A stretch of DNA of 42,812 nt from an uncultured Acetobacteraceae bacterium (GTDB lineage: Bacteria; Pseudomonadota; Alphaproteobacteria; Acetobacterales; Acetobacteraceae), in NCBI GenBank assembly GCA_903907955.1, contig CAIVPZ010000146.1, forward strand, positions 1 through 42,812. Direction: 5' to 3'. Every line of letters begins with the position of its first letter. Position 1 is the first letter of the stretch. This document shows positions 42,751 to 42,812 of this stretch, one piece after another. The notes beneath the pieces were generated by a model, which worked only from the letters and a program-made list of their open reading frames with translations, did not search any database and was not told where the DNA came from. The position numbers and the translations under genes were made by a program.

Positions 42751-42812
42751 TTTTTGGCCGTCGAACCCGGATTGACCCGCTTCCGTTCTGTGTTCGCCCG
42801 GGGTTTTGCCCC
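42680..42812. repeat. 16-bp perfect inverted repeat pair at the window edge
   Basis: GGGGCAAAACCCCGGG (42680-42695) and its exact complement CCCGGGGTTTTGCCCC (42797-42812) are 101 bp apart. The right arm touches the window end, so the match could be longer. In the messenger they would fold the start of the 73-aa ORF into a long stem. Confidence 0.65.

Noticed and set aside
36256-42812. Calling the element a complete prophage
   Set aside because: No tail, lysis or large-terminase gene is visible and the right end is cut by the window.
1-42812. CRISPR array
   Set aside because: No set of regularly spaced direct repeats with unique spacers was seen on either strand.

Overview
The window is high-GC DNA with long genes and tight ATGA, GTGA and TTGA overlaps. 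It looks like an alphaproteobacterial chromosome, most plausibly Acetobacteraceae or another Rhodospirillales. The gene set (GTP cyclohydrolase II with a degenerate N-terminal half, DUF971, Trm112, a LON-domain protein and a thioredoxin-TPR protein in one run), a 98-bp miniature element with 3-bp TNA-type flanks, and intergenic repeats at 3' ends all fit that group. No rRNA is present. One tRNA gene (Gly-GCC) is seen.

Layout. 1-2254 (minus) is a decayed gene cluster: fragments of an Ldh-family dehydrogenase, a NitT/TauT-type ABC ATPase, a fumarate-reductase-type flavoprotein and a frameshifted class I fumarase/tartrate dehydratase alpha subunit, joined by deletions. 2545-7586 (minus) holds an exopolysaccharide-type sugar transferase, a class III aminotransferase, rlmE and a Ppx/GppA phosphatase. 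8147-12698 (plus) holds a CHAP lipoprotein, tatA, an MtnC-like protein lacking its nucleophile, lutB-lutC and an Smr protein. 12879-17296 (minus) holds a very divergent PEP-carboxylase-like protein and an unrecognised membrane protein. 17412-20395 holds a group II intron domain V remnant, yceI and cytochrome b561, and an SH3 protein bracketed by two inverted copies of the 98-bp element. 20000-21203 (minus) is dsrE-like and moeB. 21267-28011 (plus) is a coupled operon queC, yhaO-like nuclease, yhaN-like ATPase, rmuC. 28052-36031 is housekeeping: dctA, an FAH-family hydrolase, exonuclease III, an OmpR-type regulator, ribA, an L,D-transpeptidase, and the DUF971/Trm112/LON/thioredoxin group.

From the tRNA-Gly gene at 36245 to the right edge lies an integrated phage-like element. 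A tyrosine integrase, whose last 20 residues are read from the antisense of the tRNA, is preceded by two small HTH genes, then portal, prohead protease and major capsid genes, and a P27-type small terminase. In the direction of transcription the head genes run capsid, protease, portal, the reverse of the usual HK97-type order. No tail, lysis or large-terminase gene is visible. A 17-bp palindrome, GTAGCC-N5-GGCTAC, occurs exactly three times, upstream of the HTH regulator and upstream of the capsid operon, which suggests one shared regulator. This element, possibly a capsid-forming phage satellite or a reduced prophage, is the best candidate for something new here.

Other points of interest: the queC-nuclease operon, the 98-bp element that supplies stop codons to neighbouring genes, a perfect 31-bp-arm hairpin between convergent genes, and two enzymes with altered active sites (MtnC-like and PEPC-like).
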